DNA of 64,000 nucleotides from Haloquadratum walsbyi J07HQW1 (GCA_000415965.1 KE356560.1:3074428-3138427); one strand, 5' to 3'; positions 1 to 9,285 are shown, counted from the stretch's first letter. Program-made: numbers and translations. The notes: generated from the sequence alone by a model not told the origin.

Positions 1-153
1 TGTATCCTGAAGAAGATTAATATGAATCTGAAACTCGTATGAGATTACCGTATAATATCGTTTGCTCATTGTTGGCGTGCGTCGTATCTGATACTTTCGG
101 CGCACAGTGGAGGCGTGCCGGGGACTGAAATACTCTCACGCGTATATTCATAC

Positions 154-363
154 ATGAGCATTTCAGGGTTATGTGAGATTGGTGAAAAGCGAGAAGCAGC
201 ACACGTCTGTCAGCGTTGTGGTGGAGCCGTGTGCGATAATCATTATGTTGATGAACTCGGGGTTTGCGTTAATTGCGCGGATCAATCCGGGCAGGGAGAT
301 ATCGGCAGGGGCGAACCAGGTCGCACTCATAAGAATCAAGATGACGTCCCACAGTTCCGATAA
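154..363 (+). CDS. Small Zn-finger protein, haloarchaeal type
   Basis: A 69-residue protein, starting at the ATG that immediately precedes the Cys-rich segment; an upstream in-frame start at 115 adds residues with no family resemblance. Cys7, Cys19, Cys22, Cys27, His30, Cys38 and Cys41 are visible as CQRCG, CDNHY and CVNC, which looks like a treble-clef or B-box-like zinc knuckle. Related haloarchaeal small proteins usually begin with a C-x2-C pair; here the second Cys is Gly10, so one zinc site may be incomplete. The tail from about residue 45 is polar and probably disordered. No function is known to me. It stands alone, upstream of and convergent with pyrF. Confidence 0.6.
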   Translation: MSISGLCEIGEKREAAHVCQRCGGAVCDNHYVDELGVCVNCADQSGQGDIGRGEPGRTHKNQDDVPQFR

Positions 364-526
364 ACAGTCTTCGTATCAGTTCGCCAAGTGTAAATTGCAT
401 ACTCTCACAATAGATTTTTTATTATCCATTAGCTCATATGTCTGTTGAGTATTAATCAATAGACGAAGTATCAGGTGTCTTCCCCGTTGTATATCGATTC
501 AAGCCGCTTGAGAGGGGTGATTCATA

Positions 527-1354
527 TCAAGTGGTATCCCGAAATTGATTGAGTTGTTGTTTCAGTCGCTTGGCGGCCACGCCTGCAGTATCTGCGAATT
601 GTTCTCCATTATCCTCACCAGCAAAAATAATGCCACGTGAGGAATTTATGAGTCCAACGCCGTCGACAAGTCCGTATGTCACGGCTGCCTCTGGGTCTCC
701 ATCCTGAGCACCAATCCCAGGAACGAGGAAAGGAAGCTCTGGAACGTATTCACGAAGTGATTCAAGTTCTTCAGGAGCAGTCGCACCCACGACAAGTCCA
801 ACATTCCCATGAGTATTCCATCCTTCTGCAAGCGCAGCGATTCGTTCATAGACGGTCTCTCCAGTGACAAGTTCAAGCTCCTGAAGATCTGCACCTCCCG
901 GATTTGACGTTCGACAAAGAATAAACACCCCCTTGTTCTCACGATCAAGGAATGGCTGAAGTGAGTCTCGACCCATATAGGGATTTACGGTAATCGCGTC
1001 CGCTTTGTCAAGAAGCTCTGCGTACTGTCGTGTTGTATTGCCGATATCGGCTCGTTTCGCGTCGAGCAACACAGGGACATCTTTGCCATGTGCATATGCG
1101 ATTGTCTCGCGAAGTGCACGCCATCCTGCGGGATCCTCATAAAAGGCGACATTCGGCTTATAACAGACCGTATGCTCATGTGTTGCATCAATGATACGGC
1201 GATTAAACGCCCATCGTGGAAGATCAGCCGTGTGAAGATGTGCAGGAATCCGATCAAGATCTGAGTCAAGCCCGACCGAAATGACACTATTGATGCGACT
1301 GATTCGCGTTGCCACGCGCTCAAAGAATGGACGATTGGCGTTGGTGGAACTCAT
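527..1354 (-). CDS. pyrF: Orotidine 5'-phosphate decarboxylase
   Basis: Converts OMP to UMP, the last step of de novo pyrimidine synthesis, in the cytoplasm. The protein has 275 residues, the length of the longer OMP decarboxylase subfamily found in haloarchaea and some bacteria. The catalytic DAKRADIGNT motif (Asp98, Lys100, Asp103) and the phosphate-loop segment near VPGIGAQDGD are clear. The start chosen is MSSTNANRPF, which gives the usual short lead before the first barrel strand. It is transcribed alone on the minus strand, 169 bases downstream of nadC. Later pyrimidine metabolism appears elsewhere in the window as pyrG. Confidence 0.95.
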   Translation of the reverse strand: MSSTNANRPFFERVATRISRINSVISVGLDSDLDRIPAHLHTADLPRWAFNRRIIDATHEHTVCYKPNVAFYEDPAGWRALRETIAYAHGKDVPVLLDAKRADIGNTTRQYAELLDKADAITVNPYMGRDSLQPFLDRENKGVFILCRTSNPGGADLQELELVTGETVYERIAALAEGWNTHGNVGLVVGATAPEELESLREYVPELPFLVPGIGAQDGDPEAAVTYGLVDGVGLINSSRGIIFAGEDNGEQFADTAGVAAKRLKQQLNQFRDTT

Positions 1355-1523
1355 ATCTGTTCATGAACGTTCCAACTGAATAGAAGGTTATCATCGGCTA
1401 ACACTCGAAGAGTGTATAGAAATGAGATATGATATATTGCTGAATAATGAGGCTCAGAGTCGGATTCAAATTTAGTTCTGATGTCTTCCACGGTGACGGT
1501 GTTGAACCATTATGACGTCTTTC

Positions 1524-2339
1524 TCACTCGTCTGTTCGAAATGAGAGATCAAGACTGGACGCACTATGAGTGAGTGAACCCATCGAAATGATGTCAACGC
1601 CAGTCTCAGCGTATGCATCGACTGCATCAACTGTTATTCCACCGCTTGCCTCGGTTAATATGTCATCTGGAACACGCATCACGCCCTCTCGAACGGTCGC
1701 CGGATTAAGATTATCAAACAACACGATATCAGCACCAGCCTTTGCTGCTTGCACTGCCATCTCTGGGGTTTCAACCTCAACCTCCAGTTTTGTCACAAAT
1801 GATTTACGTTCACGAAATCGAGTAATTGCCTCAGTAAGTCCTAACTCGGCAATATGATTGTCTTTGATCATCACTAATCCAGAGAGGGTAAGTCGATGTG
1901 TATCACCACCGCCAGCGACGACTGCACGCTTCTCGATACCACGAAGCCCTGGTGTTGTTTTTCGAGTCGCAGCAATACGCGTTTGTCCGGTTTGAGTCAC
2001 GTTCTCGACCGCGTGCACTGCCCGGCGTGTTCGCGTCGCGACGCCTGATGCATGACCAACAAGATTGACCGCAAGACGTTCGCCCCGAAGAACAGCCTGT
2101 GCGTCCCCAGACGCCTCAAGTATAGTTGTCCCGGGATCAACGTAATCGCCGGCGCTAACGACTGGTGTGACAGCAACACCAAGATATTCAAATACGGCAG
2201 TAGCAGCATCAAGGCCGGCAATGACACCAGATTCGGTTGCAATGAGCTTACCTGTTGTCTCTCCAGGGACATCGTTCGTCACATCACGATGACCAATGTC
2301 TTCACGGAGCCACCGCTCAATAGTTTCAGTCGTCAGCAA
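1524..2339 (-). CDS. nadC: Nicotinate-nucleotide pyrophosphorylase (carboxylating)
   Basis: Condenses quinolinate with PRPP to give nicotinate mononucleotide and CO2. Family motifs are present: REDIGHRDVTN near the N-terminus, TRKTTPGLRG (the PRPP/quinolinate site) and IKDNH. I chose a TTG start at 2339, giving MLTTETIERW and 271 residues, because homologues begin close to this point; an ATG at 2381 adds 14 residues unlike the family. Either way the gene overlaps the 3' end of nadB (stop at 2326), so the two are translationally coupled. It is the last gene of the minus-strand nadA-nadB-nadC operon. Confidence 0.93.
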   Translation of the reverse strand: MLTTETIERWLREDIGHRDVTNDVPGETTGKLIATESGVIAGLDAATAVFEYLGVAVTPVVSAGDYVDPGTTILEASGDAQAVLRGERLAVNLVGHASGVATRTRRAVHAVENVTQTGQTRIAATRKTTPGLRGIEKRAVVAGGGDTHRLTLSGLVMIKDNHIAELGLTEAITRFRERKSFVTKLEVEVETPEMAVQAAKAGADIVLFDNLNPATVREGVMRVPDDILTEASGGITVDAVDAYAETGVDIISMGSLTHSASSLDLSFRTDE

Positions 2340-3867
2340 TCGTCTCACCCAGTGTTGATTCTGCTGTCTTCGTATCGACAATCTGGTGACACCCAGCAGA
2401 GGGAGCTTCGCTTGCAGCCCGTGTAATCAATAGTCCACAGATAGTTGCATTGCGAAGTTCGTATAACGGCTGTGAAACGCGTGTTCGTGTGTATGCGTCA
2501 ACCTCACCTTTCAGCCGTCGGAGTGTTGATCGGGCTTCTGATAGACCTGCGTCCGTCCGTTCAATCCCAACAGCCGTTTCCATCGTGTTTTGAAGCCGAC
2601 GATATTTTCCATCAACGAATGAGGACGGCAGTGCTGGATCGCGATCAAGTGGTGATGACGTTTCAATTGCCGTTATATTATCCATTCCGACCTGTGCTGC
2701 TTGCTGACCGGCAGCGCGTCCCCACACAAGTCCTTCGAGAAGGCTTGTTGACGCGAGACGATTCGCACCGTGGACGCCCGTCCGTGCACATTCACCGGCA
2801 GCATACAGTCTATCGAGCGTTGTTTCTCCATCAGTATTGACAGCAATCCCGCCACAAAGATAATGTTCCGCAGGAGCAACTGGAATGCCCATCTCAAGAT
2901 CAATACCGCGATCATTACATCGGCTTGTGAGCCCAGGGAAGGCACAATTGAAATCTGGGTCAACGGGCGTCACGTCAAGTCGAACCTCACCTGTGCGCTC
3001 GCGCTCGGCAGCAACGCCTCGGGCAACAATATCTCGAGGGGCGAGTTCAGCGTCTGGATGAATATCCGGCATAAATCGATCACCGGTGGCATTTCGAAGA
3101 ACGGCTCCCTCCCCACGGACAGCCTCACTCACAAGGAATGGCTCAGGACCAGGGTATGCAGTCGGATGGAATTGAACATACTGCATATCAGCAATTCGTG
3201 CACCAGCAAGGGCAGCCATCGCAATTCCGTCACCGGTTGCACCTTCAGGGTTCGTACTCGTCTCATAACAGGCACCGATGCCGCCTGTTGCGAGGATAGT
3301 CGCACCCGCAAAGACGGGCGTGACAGAGTCATTACGGAGGACTGACGCCCCGTGTACACGTCCTTCATGCGTCAAGAGCTCAAGTGCCATTGCATCATCA
3401 ACGAACTCAATGCGAGTATCCGATTTCAGATGAGCAAGGAATGGACGGAGGATATGCTCACCGGTGGTTGTATCGACATGAAGAATTCGTCGCTCTGAGT
3501 GTGCAGCCTCACGACCACGGTCGTACGCGTCAAGCGATGCTGTCGGAGCAGCACCGTCGAAGGGTATCTCAAGCGTGTCAATGAGGATATCATCAACGAC
3601 ATCGCGCGCATCATTCACAAGCGCGTCGACGGCTGCCGGCTGAGCCTCACCATCGCTCGCCTCGATAATATCCTCGCGGAATGATTCTGAGTCATTCCCA
3701 GTGACAGCAATACCCCCTTGAGCCCAATCAGTTGAGGCATCACTTGGCTCGGTTGCCTTCGTGACGACCATGACTGATGCGCCATTCCGTGCGGCTGCGA
3801 GTGCTGCTGCACATCCTGCGATACCGGAACCAATGACCAGAACGTCTGTTTGGTTTGAGAAACTCAT
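2326..3867 (-). CDS. nadB: L-aspartate oxidase
   Basis: FAD enzyme that oxidises L-aspartate to iminoaspartate, the substrate of NadA. It has 513 residues, normal for the family. The N-terminal dinucleotide-binding motif VIGSGIAGCAAA occupies about residues 9-20; the succinate-dehydrogenase-like motifs DWAQGGIAV, RRILHVDTTTG and GANRLASTSLLEG are present; a helical C-terminal domain follows. The start at 3867 (MSFSNQTDVLV) places the Rossmann motif where expected; an upstream ATG at 3903 would overlap nadA. nadA ends 13 bases upstream and nadC overlaps its end, so all three form one operon. It ends in GETIADD; some haloarchaeal relatives may be longer, which I cannot check. Confidence 0.95.
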   Translation of the reverse strand: MSFSNQTDVLVIGSGIAGCAAALAAARNGASVMVVTKATEPSDASTDWAQGGIAVTGNDSESFREDIIEASDGEAQPAAVDALVNDARDVVDDILIDTLEIPFDGAAPTASLDAYDRGREAAHSERRILHVDTTTGEHILRPFLAHLKSDTRIEFVDDAMALELLTHEGRVHGASVLRNDSVTPVFAGATILATGGIGACYETSTNPEGATGDGIAMAALAGARIADMQYVQFHPTAYPGPEPFLVSEAVRGEGAVLRNATGDRFMPDIHPDAELAPRDIVARGVAAERERTGEVRLDVTPVDPDFNCAFPGLTSRCNDRGIDLEMGIPVAPAEHYLCGGIAVNTDGETTLDRLYAAGECARTGVHGANRLASTSLLEGLVWGRAAGQQAAQVGMDNITAIETSSPLDRDPALPSSFVDGKYRRLQNTMETAVGIERTDAGLSEARSTLRRLKGEVDAYTRTRVSQPLYELRNATICGLLITRAASEAPSAGCHQIVDTKTAESTLGETIADD

Positions 3868-3880
3868 TTCTCGAAATATA

Positions 3881-5032
3881 TTATAACTCAAGCATTCGAT
3901 CAAGTGCTGTTGCTGCTCGATTTCGTTCTTGCGGTGCTACCTCGACAGCATTATGAACTTCACCATCTGCGAGCGACTCAAGTAACCATGTCAGATAGTT
4001 CGGATCGATCTGTCGCATTGCATTGCAGTCCATGCATGCGTCTCCGCAGAGTGGAACTACCTCAACGTCGGGATGCCATCGCTGCAGATGATTCGCAAGG
4101 TGAACTTCCGTTCCGATTGCCCACGTCTCTCCGGGATCGGCGTCCGCGATTGTATCGCATATCTGACTCGTTGAACCAACAACATCAGCAGCACGAACAA
4201 CGTCGCGGCGACATTCAGGATGAACAACAACGTTCGCGTCATGACTTTCCCGAATTGAGTTGATGTGTTCGACGCGAAAGCGTTCATGAACCTGACAGTA
4301 GCCGTCCCAAAGGATAATATCAGCATCGGAAACATCACTCGCATCCGGACCTGCAGGGTCCCACGGATCCCACTCAGCAACCGCATCGGTCCCATTTGAT
4401 GAATCGACATCGTATCCTAATTCTGCGGCTGTATTTCGTCCAAGGAATTTATCTGGAAGGAATAACACAGCGTCCCCGCGTTCGAACGCCCAATTAAATG
4501 CATCACTCGCATTCGAAGAGGTACAAACGAGTCCACCCTGCTCAGCACAGAATGCCTTGAGGTCGGCGTATGAGTTCATATACGTGACTGGAATGATACT
4601 GCGATCATCGGTTGCACTCTCGATTTGTTCCCACGCAGCATCGACCTGAAGTGCCTCAGCCATCCCTGCCATCGGGCAGGAAGCCTCCATCGAGGGGAGT
4701 AAAACTGTCTGATCAGGGTCCGTAATAATATCCGCACTTTCAGCCATGAAGGTGACACCCGCGAACACAACGTATGAGGCATCAGACTCGGCTGCTCGTT
4801 TTGATAACTCGTATGAGTCCCCAATGAAATCTGCATGCTCGACAATTTCTCGGCGCTGATAATTATGTCCAAGGATAATAACATCATCACCGAGCTCTCC
4901 AAGCGCTGCTGTGATCCGATTAGTGCGTTCTGACTCTGTGAGATTACGATACGACTCTGGCAGCTGCTCAAGATTATCGTATTTGAACAAGCTGAGGTCT
5001 GATTCAAATCCTGCGGTTTCTAATTCTGCCAT
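3881..5032 (-). CDS. nadA: Quinolinate synthase
   Basis: [4Fe-4S] enzyme that condenses iminoaspartate with dihydroxyacetone phosphate to quinolinate. The 383-residue form starts at MAELETAGFESDLSLFKYDN, matching haloarchaeal homologues; an ATG at 5095 would add 21 unrelated residues. Three internally homologous domains are expected. Probable cluster cysteines lie in CPMAGM (about residue 123), CTSSNA and the C-terminal CGDACMDCNAM. The motifs ILGHNYQRREI and VVHPECRRDVV are diagnostic. It is the first gene of the operon, with a 298-base AT-rich leader region upstream holding TATA-like stretches around 5100-5115. Confidence 0.95.
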   Translation of the reverse strand: MAELETAGFESDLSLFKYDNLEQLPESYRNLTESERTNRITAALGELGDDVIILGHNYQRREIVEHADFIGDSYELSKRAAESDASYVVFAGVTFMAESADIITDPDQTVLLPSMEASCPMAGMAEALQVDAAWEQIESATDDRSIIPVTYMNSYADLKAFCAEQGGLVCTSSNASDAFNWAFERGDAVLFLPDKFLGRNTAAELGYDVDSSNGTDAVAEWDPWDPAGPDASDVSDADIILWDGYCQVHERFRVEHINSIRESHDANVVVHPECRRDVVRAADVVGSTSQICDTIADADPGETWAIGTEVHLANHLQRWHPDVEVVPLCGDACMDCNAMRQIDPNYLTWLLESLADGEVHNAVEVAPQERNRAATALDRMLEL

Positions 5033-5330
5033 CGTATTCGTCGTAGAGACGTGATTATGATTCAGCATGCCATAGTGAAAAAGATTTTTCTTCAAACAGT
5101 ATTTGAAATATAATATCTCTACTCTATCGACTTATGCAAAATAATGTGTACTTACATTCAGATTGACAATCGAGATGATCCCGTTTGGGATACTGAGGAT
5201 TTGATGTATACCGTATAGTATGCTGATAATCATTATACTTCGAGAATAGAAGTTACTGATTACAATTCGTTCGACGGGGAATATTCAGATGGTTACTTCA
5301 ACGATGTCAAAGCGACCTCGATAATGTCTT
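5033..5330. other. Intergenic region upstream of nadA
   Basis: This 298-base AT-rich stretch lies between nadA and the 3' end of the amidohydrolase gene. No credible coding sequence is present. The minus-strand AT-rich tract around 5095-5120 is the likely nadA promoter region, but I cannot place a TATA box with confidence. Confidence 0.4.
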
Positions 5331-6926
5331 TCAGTTGTATATTCCAGCAGTATCGAAAACAATCTCTCCATCGACAACGGTTACCGTCACTTCAATGTCG
5401 TCGATACTGTCGTTCATCCATGGTGATTTTTCAAGCACAACAAGATCTGCGTGAGCACCTTGTTTGAGTACCCCACGAACATCATCAGCAAAGCCAGCAT
5501 ATGCTGCACCATGTGTGTACGCTCGGAGTGCCGTCGTAACATCAAGTTGCTGTGATTCATTCGGCGCTGTCACAGCATGCTGAACGCCAGTGAGCGGGTC
5601 AAGTGGCATACAATCACTACCGAATGCAAGTGGCACATCAGCATCCTGAAATGTCGCAAATCGATTTGTTGGGGGACGATCGACACCAAGGCGGGTGTCA
5701 TACAATCCATCTGCGTCATCCCATCGGAGGAAGTTCGGCTGCATCGAGGCAACTACACCTAACTCTGCAAGTTGCTCAATAGCCGTCGGAGATGCGAGTT
5801 CAGCATGTTCAATCCGATGACGACGCTCATGTGGGTTTGAACAATTCGAAAACGCATCGATAACAGCATCGATTGCAACGTCGCCAATCGCGTGTGCAGC
5901 GATTTGGAATCCCGCTGCATCAGCCTTCATGACAAGGTCAGTGAGTGCATCTGGATCGCGAATCCATGTCCCCGTATGATTCGTGTCTACGTCTGTGTCT
6001 GTGTTTGTATCTGTATCTGTATCTGTATCTGCGTATCCACCAGAGACCTGTGCTGTTCGCGCACCAATCGACCCGTCAGTGTATGTCTTAATCGCACCAA
6101 CGCGGATAAGTGAGGATCCATCGTTTGTTTGTAATCCGACTGTCTGTAGTGATTCGAAAAACTCCGCCCAATAATTCAGACGGACACGGATTGTCAGTTG
6201 GTCGTGACGTGCGAGTCGGTGATACGCTTGCGGTTTCTCGGATTGACGTACCATATCATGCACACCAGTCACGCCCCGTTTGTTTGCCTCTGTCTGTGCT
6301 GCCTGCAGGAGTCTATGCATTTCATCCTGGTCTGGAGCAACAGCAGCGAGCACAGCAGCAAGAGCATCCTCGACGATGACACCTGTTGGTGTGCCACTTG
6401 CGTCTGTCCGAACATCACTACGTGGGAGTTCGCCATCAAGTTGGTCAAACGCAATGCTGTTGATGCCAGCAACGTGTAAGTCCTCACGAACTGCAACGAC
6501 AGGCTGTGTTTCTGAGACCGTATCAAGCGCTGCTCGTGTCAGATATGTCTTCTCTGAGCTCCCAGTCCACGCACTCTCATCATATCCAAATCCAAGCACC
6601 CACTCATCGGATGCAATTTCGGCTGCACGGTCTCGAAGTCGTTGAAGACACGCATCAGCACTTTGAGCACCGGCGAGGTCGGCGTGGACAAGGCGACGAC
6701 CAACAATCTCAAGATGTGTATGTGCATCAATGAATCCTGGTAAGACCACCTGTCCGTCAAGATGGACAACCGTTGTATCGGTGCCGATGAGAAATTCGAT
6801 ATCGTATGTTGACCCACACCGAACGATTTGCCCATCGCGGACGGCAATTGCCTCATAACGCTCATCCGGTCGTTCAAGCGTATGCACCTCACCGTCGAGA
6901 AACACAATATCTGCAGCAGCAGTCAT
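5331..6926 (-). CDS. Metal-dependent amidohydrolase, YtcJ/amidohydrolase-3 type
   Basis: A 531-residue TIM-barrel amidohydrolase; the substrate is unknown, though relatives hydrolyse N-substituted amides, formamides or imides. VVLPGFIDAHTHLE supplies the first His-x-His pair; a Lys in AIKTYTDGSIG, His in IAAHAIGD and HRIEHAEL, and the Asp of FGSDCMPLDP complete the usual metal site. The start MTAAADIVFL was chosen because the N-terminal strand begins there; an upstream extension to 7034 is unlike the family. Residues about 297-316 are an Asp-Thr repeat (DTDTDTDTNTDTDVDTN) made by a six-base repeat and set in a surface loop. It is monocistronic, divergent from hmgA. Confidence 0.85.
   Translation of the reverse strand: MTAAADIVFLDGEVHTLERPDERYEAIAVRDGQIVRCGSTYDIEFLIGTDTTVVHLDGQVVLPGFIDAHTHLEIVGRRLVHADLAGAQSADACLQRLRDRAAEIASDEWVLGFGYDESAWTGSSEKTYLTRAALDTVSETQPVVAVREDLHVAGINSIAFDQLDGELPRSDVRTDASGTPTGVIVEDALAAVLAAVAPDQDEMHRLLQAAQTEANKRGVTGVHDMVRQSEKPQAYHRLARHDQLTIRVRLNYWAEFFESLQTVGLQTNDGSSLIRVGAIKTYTDGSIGARTAQVSGGYADTDTDTDTNTDTDVDTNHTGTWIRDPDALTDLVMKADAAGFQIAAHAIGDVAIDAVIDAFSNCSNPHERRHRIEHAELASPTAIEQLAELGVVASMQPNFLRWDDADGLYDTRLGVDRPPTNRFATFQDADVPLAFGSDCMPLDPLTGVQHAVTAPNESQQLDVTTALRAYTHGAAYAGFADDVRGVLKQGAHADLVVLEKSPWMNDSIDDIEVTVTVVDGEIVFDTAGIYN
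5979..6038. repeat. Six-base microsatellite inside the amidohydrolase gene
   Basis: Tandem TGTATC/TGTCTG-type hexamers (plus-strand sense), with several perfect TGTATC units near 6005-6030. They keep the reading frame and encode an Asp-Thr linker in the minus-strand gene. Contraction or expansion by whole units would not break the frame. Confidence 0.85.
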
Positions 6927-7106
6927 ACCACGATTGGCGGTATCCGAACACATAGTCGTTATTGATATTCCACTGTGCGAGTTGAGAACCATACAGAGAG
7001 CTATATCGTATGAGTAATCCGCGATTGCAATCACCGATGGTCACGAGAACTTTCATTACAGCGTCTGCTTGCAAACGTTAATCTAAACGGGTGCAAAAAG
7101 TCGAGT

Positions 7107-8324
7107 ATGCCAGACCCAATAACACTCGCCAACGCAGTTCAGGCAGGCGAACGACGGTTACATGAGCTCACGGATGCAGAGGATGTCGATGCAGATACAG
7201 CGGCTGCCGCACGGCGACTCATCGTCGAAGAGCACGCAGATATAACGCTTGATGCGGTATCTGAGTACGGATTCCCCGCTGTGGAGGCAACAGCAAACAT
7301 TGAGAATATGATCGGGACGATTGACATTCCTGTTGGTGTTGCCGGACCTGTTATGATAAACGGCGGAGCACTCACTGGTAAGCGATACTTACCGCTCGCA
7401 ACAACAGAGGGGGCGCTCCTCGCAAGTGTGAATCGCGGATGCGCTGTCCTCTCGGCTGCTGGTGGGGCGGTCGTCCGCGTAATGAAATCTGGAATGTCTC
7501 GTGCTCCGGTGTTCAGAGTCGATAACGTTGTGACTGCAAAAGCATTGGTTGAGTGGGTTCGCGACAATGTTGATTTACTTCGAGATGCGGCAGAGGAAAC
7601 GACGAGTCACGGTAAGCTTGAATCGGTGACACCATACGCTGTTGGGCGGTCAGTGTATCTTCGGTTCCGATATGATACTAAGGACGCAATGGGGATGAAC
7701 ATGGCAACTATCGCAACTGAGGCAGCCTGTGAGGTCGTTGAGAGAGAGACCGACGCCGAACTCATTGCACTGTCAGGAAATCTATGCACCGATAAAAAAC
7801 CCGCCGCAATCAACGCTGTTGAAGGACGGGGACGGACAGTAACTGCTGATGTGACAATTCCACGGGAGACTGTTATTGACCGCCTGCATACGACACCAGG
7901 TGCGGTTGCTGAGCTAAATACACGAAAAAACCTGGTTGGATCCGCAAAAGCGGGGAGTCTTGGATTTAATGCACACGTTGCGAATGTCGTCGCTGCGATG
8001 TTTATTGCGACCGGACAGGACGAAGCCCAGGTTGTTGAAGGAGCAAATGCAATCACAACCGCAGAGGTCAGAGATAATGATCTTTATGTATCGGTGTCAA
8101 TTGCCTCACTCGAGGTAGGAACAGTCGGTGGCGGAACCACTCTTCCAACACAAGCAGAAGCACTCAATATACTCGGGATCAAAGGCGGAGGGACACCACC
8201 GGGATCAAATGCTGATGGTCTGGCTGAGTGTATTGCTACGGGAGCGCTTGCGGGTGAACTTTCATTATTATCAGCACTCGCATCACGAAATCTCTCGACT
8301 GCACACGCGGACTTGGGTCGATAG
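7107..8324 (+). CDS. hmgA: 3-hydroxy-3-methylglutaryl-CoA reductase (NADPH), class I
   Basis: Reduces HMG-CoA to mevalonate, the committed step to archaeal isoprenoid ether lipids. 405 residues, the usual length for soluble archaeal enzymes (no membrane anchor). Visible motifs: ENMIGTIDIPVGVAGP (catalytic Glu), DAMGMNMAT, SGNLCTDKKPAAIN (catalytic Lys), GQDEAQ (catalytic Asp), GTVGGGTTLPTQ, and the C-terminal catalytic His in LSTAHADLGR. It is the target of statins in haloarchaea. Transcribed alone, divergent from the amidohydrolase with 180 bases between starts. Confidence 0.97.
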   Translation: MPDPITLANAVQAGERRLHELTDAEDVDADTAAAARRLIVEEHADITLDAVSEYGFPAVEATANIENMIGTIDIPVGVAGPVMINGGALTGKRYLPLATTEGALLASVNRGCAVLSAAGGAVVRVMKSGMSRAPVFRVDNVVTAKALVEWVRDNVDLLRDAAEETTSHGKLESVTPYAVGRSVYLRFRYDTKDAMGMNMATIATEAACEVVERETDAELIALSGNLCTDKKPAAINAVEGRGRTVTADVTIPRETVIDRLHTTPGAVAELNTRKNLVGSAKAGSLGFNAHVANVVAAMFIATGQDEAQVVEGANAITTAEVRDNDLYVSVSIASLEVGTVGGGTTLPTQAEALNILGIKGGGTPPGSNADGLAECIATGALAGELSLLSALASRNLSTAHADLGR

Positions 8325-8396
8325 TGACTCATAGAATGACATGATCGATTGTCTCCGTCGTTGATCGTTGGTGCTGTCTATCTCTTTTCGCGTAGA

Positions 8397-8924
8397 TTAC
8401 AGAAGGCGGTAGGTGCCACCAGACTCAGTAAGATCGCCTTGCCGAATCAATTTCTCGAGAAGTGCGCGAGCCGCGTCAGCTGGGACACCACGATCTGTTG
8501 CATATGAAATAATGTTTTCCTCGGTGGGAGTATCCTGTGAGGAGATTGCAGAACGGACAATTTCGGGGCGACTTTGTTGAGTCCCATCATCTGATTGAGC
8601 CGCGTTCGCAACTGAGTCAGGATCAACACCAACACCAGAAAGATATTCATCATCACTCACCCGCTGGCTGTCATTTGCTAGTATCTGTTCCATTTCTGCG
8701 ACGTGGGCTGTATCCGCGAATGCTGCACTATTCCCATCACGTTTTGCGAGTAATGCTGATCGTGCTTGTCGAGCGGCCTCTCGGTCAGACTCCTCAACGA
8801 AGTGACGGAGTTTCTTTGTCTGATGAGTACGCCCACACCGTGGGCAGGTTGCTGATTCTGCTGTGTGTGCATCTTTTAATAACCACATTGCACTGCAGTC
8901 AGTACACCCAACGACAGCATACAT
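8397..8924 (-). CDS. Zn-ribbon plus winged-helix protein (DUF5817-like)
   Basis: 175 residues starting at MYAVVGCTDCSAMWLL. Cys7 and Cys10 with the later CPRC form an N-terminal zinc ribbon; a charged helix rich in Glu, Arg and Ala follows (REAARQARSALLAK); the last 60 residues (IISYATDRGVPADAARALLEKLIRQGDL..GGTYRLL) look like a winged helix. Such architecture is common in haloarchaeal conserved proteins assigned to DUF5817, likely nucleic-acid binding. The family name is from memory. The upstream extension to 9008 lacks family character. Convergent with hmgA. Confidence 0.75.
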   Translation of the reverse strand: MYAVVGCTDCSAMWLLKDAHTAESATCPRCGRTHQTKKLRHFVEESDREAARQARSALLAKRDGNSAAFADTAHVAEMEQILANDSQRVSDDEYLSGVGVDPDSVANAAQSDDGTQQSRPEIVRSAISSQDTPTEENIISYATDRGVPADAARALLEKLIRQGDLTESGGTYRLL

Positions 8925-9102
8925 ATAGTATAATTTCTCGCGATATGATTGAATTTTCCGCTCTTTCTCATTGAGCGAATTAGTTGTTGACCGGTGTCTG
9001 CGCATCAAATATCGATATCAATACTCCTCGAAGATTGTCGATTTATTGACTTGACCTGTGAGCACGCGTTTATGCTGATGCGATCACTGCTTTCGGTGCG
9101 GT

Positions 9103-9147
9103 CAATGCTGTCGATGCTGTCGATGCTATCGATGCTGTCGATGTGTC
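9103..9147. repeat. Nine-base tandem repeat, about five units
   Basis: Consecutive units of CGATGCTGT (first CAATGCTGT, third CGATGCTAT, last degenerate). Non-coding as far as I can see, lying about 30 bases from dispersed-repeat copy A. Simple tandem repeat, no spacers, so not CRISPR. Confidence 0.85.
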
Positions 9148-9178
9148 CATCAAGCCACATCTGTACTTATTCCTGTGA

Positions 9179-9285
9179 TAGTTGGCGGGACTGTGATTAC
9201 TGTATTCCAAACAGAACGCGGAAAAGAGATCTCCAGGGCAAATGAGTGTGGCTTCAGAGAGAAACAATATCTATATCGCCAACTA
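9179..9285. repeat. Dispersed MITE-like element, copy A
   Basis: About 107 bases bounded by a perfect nine-base inverted repeat: TAGTTGGCG at 9179-9187 and CGCCAACTA at 9277-9285. Inside are the family motif GACTGTGATT near the left end and the hairpin motif GGCTTCAGAGAGAAACA at 9250-9266. It lies between the Zn-ribbon gene and the LarA-like gene. See the finding on the eight-copy family. Confidence 0.8.

Noticed and set aside
1365..1390. GAACGTTCCAACTGAAT upstream of pyrF as a repeat fragment
   Set aside because: A single short match with no other element motif around it.
5892..6174. Plus-strand frames rich in Cys-Val or Ser-Val repeats
   Set aside because: They are the opposite-strand reading of the hexamer repeat in the amidohydrolase gene.
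9103..9147. Possible CRISPR array
   Set aside because: Units are nine bases with no spacers and no cas genes; it is a simple tandem repeat.
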